Shown: positions 61,923 to 64,000 of the stretch, one piece after another
Position numbering within the stretch: the stretch's first letter is position 1
Layout: every line of letters begins with the position of its first letter
Source of the DNA: Singulisphaera sp. GP187
GTDB lineage: Bacteria > Planctomycetota > Phycisphaerae > Phycisphaerales > SM1A02
Assembly: GCA_945869475.1 (NCBI GenBank)
Contig: CAMBOV010000004.1
Span: 62,001 to 126,000 of the forward strand
Reading direction: 5' to 3'
DNA length: 64,000 nt
The notes under the pieces: generated by a model
The model's input: only the letters and a program-made list of their open reading frames with translations
Told to the model about the DNA's origin: nothing
Database searches by the model: none
Made by a program: the position numbers and the translations under genes

Positions 61923-61947
61923 CTTCATCGCGCACAATGCGCGGGCG

Positions 61948-63924
61948 ATGACACTCACCTCCCCCGCGGCGCCCACGCACGACACGACCTCGACCCTCAT
62001 TCAAGCACTCATGACGACCCATGGTGCAGGCGAACGGACGCGAATCGAACGAGGCCTCTCGCAAGTCGCGGCGTGCTGGCGAGCCGATGATGGCACTCCC
62101 ACAGAAATGGCCGACTTCTGCACGGCGCGTTTCGTCGCTGAAGGAACGCAACTCACCCGTTTGCTCGACAGGCTCGAAGGAGCACTCGAACAGATCGGTG
62201 GACACCTCTACGAGATGCGGCGGACATTGCGGCGGCACAGTGACCTCGCTGGGGATGAGTTTGCGGGCATCGATGACATGCTCGCGACGTTCGATCCTGC
62301 GCCTGATCTCTCTGAGCAGATGTACCGACAGAAGCTCGGCTTCGTCGCGCTGCTGAACTTTCCGCGTGAGACACTTGGTGCGATGCTCACCAAGGGCGCG
62401 ACCTGGAGTGATGAAACATGGGCGCGCGTGCGAATCGCGCAGAATTTCACGGCGCGACTTCCAAAGGAACTCGCTGATGAGTCGCGCCGCGTCGGACACG
62501 CCTGCCAACAATGGGTCGCAGCGTTTCACATTCCAGTTGGCACACTCGTCGATTCAACTGGATCGCGCTGGTTCGAGAAAGATCGCGCCCTGCTCACCCA
62601 CTGGATCGTTCGCGAAGAGATCAAGGCGCAGTACAACAGTCCAACTGGTGTCACTCGTCAGCGCGCGCTCGCGGGCGTGCTCGGCCGCGCGATCGATGGT
62701 GGCGTGCCAAACACGGTGATGAGCCGCACCAACACAAGCGACTGGAATGCGCAGATGAACACGCTTGCAGGCGCCCCCGTCACTGCCGACACGATGGGTC
62801 TCGCCAGGTACGAGCGCTGGCTCGAACAGTTTGCCTTGGCCCAGAAGTACGACCGCTACTACCCCGAATATCCCACGGCAATCACGCGAAAGTTCGAACT
62901 CGCGCGCGAGATGTCTGAATCGAGTGTCGAAACTCTGCTCACCGATTTGCTCGACCATCCAGTGCGAAAAGAACTCGCGACTTTCTTGCGCGCGCGCCTC
63001 GGACGCGACCTTGAGCCCTTCGACATCTACTTCGACGACATCGCCGAGTCGCGACCAGCGGCTGAACTCAACGCGGCCGTCCACGCACTCTTTGCAGACG
63101 AGAAGGCGTTTGAGCGCGCCCTTCCGCAAGTCTTGCGAGCACTTGGCTACTCCCCCGACGACGCAGACTTTCTTGGATCGCGCATCAAGGTCGAAATCGC
63201 GCGCGGCTCAGGTCACGCGATGCGCCCCTACCTCGTTGAGTACGGCGCGTGGCTTCGAACTGGCAGGCTCAAAGACGAACTGGGATGGGATGGCTTCGAC
63301 ACTGCGATGCACGAACTCGGTCACAACCTCGAGCAACTCTGTTCGACTTTCTTCGCGCCTCGCGCGTCACTGCGCGGCGTTCCAAACACTGCATGCACGG
63401 AGGCTTTCGCGTTTCTCTATCAGTCGCTTGGAAAGCGTGTCCTCGGCATCGAGCCCGAGGGCGGCGCCGAGCGCGCATTCGCGATCGACAGCGTGCAGAC
63501 GATGCTCGCTGCGGCGCAGATCGCCGGTCCAAGCTTGCTCGAGTTGTATGTGTGGCGTTGGCTCTACGCCAATCCGTCGGCAAACGCAGCTGAACTTCGC
63601 ACCGAAGTGCTCGCAATCGCCGATCGACTCTGGGCTCGCTTCTACGCGCGTGACTTTGGCACCGATCCCTCGCGACTTCTCGCGGCTTATCAGCACATGA
63701 TCGCGCATCCCCTCTACCTGCCCGACTACACCCTCGGACACGTGATGAGCCACCAGATCCGTTCATTCATGCGAGGCAAAGACATCGCCGCAGAGACAAA
63801 GCGAATCACATCCATTGGACGGCTGACACCAGAACTTTGGATGCAACGTGCAGTTGGCGCTGGTGTCTCAATCGAGCCACTTGCGCGAGAGACCCGCGAG
63901 GCGCTGGCACTTCTTATGCGCTGA
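61948..63924 (+). CDS. M3-family-like zinc oligopeptidase
   Basis: 658 residues, no signal peptide. The zinc motif FDTAMHELGHNLEQ (His 455, Glu 456, His 459) and a third ligand Glu in TACTEAFAFL (Glu 485, 26 residues later) have the spacing of the M3 thimet/oligopeptidase F group, and the long helical N-terminal half fits. The HELGH variant and total length are somewhat unlike classical PepF, so a distant member is likely. It would act on short peptides in the cytoplasm. Start ATG 61948; CACAAT at 61933-61938 ends 9 nt upstream. Confidence 0.85.
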   Translation: MTLTSPAAPTHDTTSTLIQALMTTHGAGERTRIERGLSQVAACWRADDGTPTEMADFCTARFVAEGTQLTRLLDRLEGALEQIGGHLYEMRRTLRRHSDLAGDEFAGIDDMLATFDPAPDLSEQMYRQKLGFVALLNFPRETLGAMLTKGATWSDETWARVRIAQNFTARLPKELADESRRVGHACQQWVAAFHIPVGTLVDSTGSRWFEKDRALLTHWIVREEIKAQYNSPTGVTRQRALAGVLGRAIDGGVPNTVMSRTNTSDWNAQMNTLAGAPVTADTMGLARYERWLEQFALAQKYDRYYPEYPTAITRKFELAREMSESSVETLLTDLLDHPVRKELATFLRARLGRDLEPFDIYFDDIAESRPAAELNAAVHALFADEKAFERALPQVLRALGYSPDDADFLGSRIKVEIARGSGHAMRPYLVEYGAWLRTGRLKDELGWDGFDTAMHELGHNLEQLCSTFFAPRASLRGVPNTACTEAFAFLYQSLGKRVLGIEPEGGAERAFAIDSVQTMLAAAQIAGPSLLELYVWRWLYANPSANAAELRTEVLAIADRLWARFYARDFGTDPSRLLAAYQHMIAHPLYLPDYTLGHVMSHQIRSFMRGKDIAAETKRITSIGRLTPELWMQRAVGAGVSIEPLARETREALALLMR

Positions 63925-64000
63925 AACTGCTACCGCAGCCGCATGATGAGTTGGCGTTTGGGTTGTTGAAGACAAACCCGCGTCCCATGATTTCATCTTT
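63914..64000 (-). CDS. Iron-sulfur assembly protein, IscA/ErpA/SufA type (3' end only)
   Basis: The last 28 codons on the minus strand run in from the window edge: GRGFVFNNPNANSSCGCGSSF, then Ser-Ala and TAA (63914-63916). The NPNA-x-x-x-CGCGSSF ending, with two of the three conserved cysteines, is diagnostic of A-type carrier proteins. Its stop overlaps the peptidase gene by 11 nt. Which A-type member it is cannot be told from this piece. Confidence 0.9.
   Translation of the reverse strand, partial: KDEIMGRGFVFNNPNANSSCGCGSSFSA

Noticed and set aside
61549-62529. Large minus-strand frame covering the lipoprotein and part of the peptidase
   Set aside because: Antisense to the M3-like peptidase for most of its length; only the shorter lipoprotein frame has a signal peptide, lipobox and promoter.

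Overview
The window reads as a slice of chromosome from a planctomycete, most likely the Phycisphaerae/Phycisphaerales side. Grounds: two secreted proteins end in the VPAPGA-hydrophobic-RRRR form of the PEP-CTERM signal (28694-29383, 60805-61407). A large secreted metalloprotease ends in dockerin-like repeats of the kind common in that group (39703-42549). There is also a pseudopilin of planctomycete type, a glycine-rich STN-like protein and a small histone H1-like protein. The sequence is GC-rich and tightly packed. It holds about 50 protein genes and one tRNA. I see no rRNA, insertion sequence, prophage, CRISPR array or clear transferred island.

Layout. 1-14 kb: 3' part of rpsA with its terminator, a secreted unknown protein, an STN-like protein plus GT-C glycosyltransferase pair, a MacB-type permease, a sensor kinase, a zinc-finger protein, trmB, an rpsU-rsfS-hydrolase operon, a YacP-type NYN protein and pdxH. 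14-31 kb: dnaE, an aminotransferase IV operon, an ABC-F ATPase, an ECF sigma factor with its membrane anti-sigma factor, a pseudopilin, a HAL2-like phosphatase with an EEP-family protein, dnaK, a PEP-CTERM protein and ptsI. 31-45 kb: RNase E/G, dxr, a site-2 protease, an SDR, smpB, a candidate structured RNA, the metalloprotease, tRNA-Leu(GAG), queE, a DUF429 protein, an FmdB-like protein and a large-subunit pseudouridine synthase. 45-64 kb: a lipoprotein with 11 GND-Y repeats, YihY/BrkB, a STAS protein, a small lipoprotein, nuoB, an aminotransferase, pfkA, an envelope/lipid/purine run (HAD phosphatase, GT9, plsY, purB), an isochorismatase-like protein followed by a minisatellite, the H1-like gene, fabZ, manA, atpD, a PEP-CTERM protein, a small lipoprotein with tandem promoter copies, an M3-like peptidase and the 3' end of an IscA-type gene.

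The most striking signal is in the spaces before genes. Twenty starts have a TANNNT hexamer, usually TANNCT, whose 3' end lies 6-8 nt (mostly exactly 6) before the ATG or GTG, with no Shine-Dalgarno sequence. That is the geometry of leaderless mRNAs. It also settles several start codons (1719, 7766, 9676, 17928, 26582, 45305, 55122). A minority of genes (57560, 3562, 58116, 22653, 29383) use a clear Shine-Dalgarno instead, sometimes behind the same -10 motif. Two divergent genes share a 30-bp region holding both promoters. Two stop codons double as the TAA/TAG of the next gene's -10. A perfect dyad sits exactly midway between two divergent leaderless promoters at dnaE. One promoter plus start codon has been tandemly copied at 61866-61922.

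Functionally the window is mostly housekeeping: translation, replication, RNA decay, isoprenoid, lipid and purine synthesis, energy genes, envelope assembly. The accessory content is a set of secreted or surface proteins and a sigma/anti-sigma pair. atpD and nuoB stand alone, outside their usual operons. All functional calls come from reading sequence motifs; no database search was possible.
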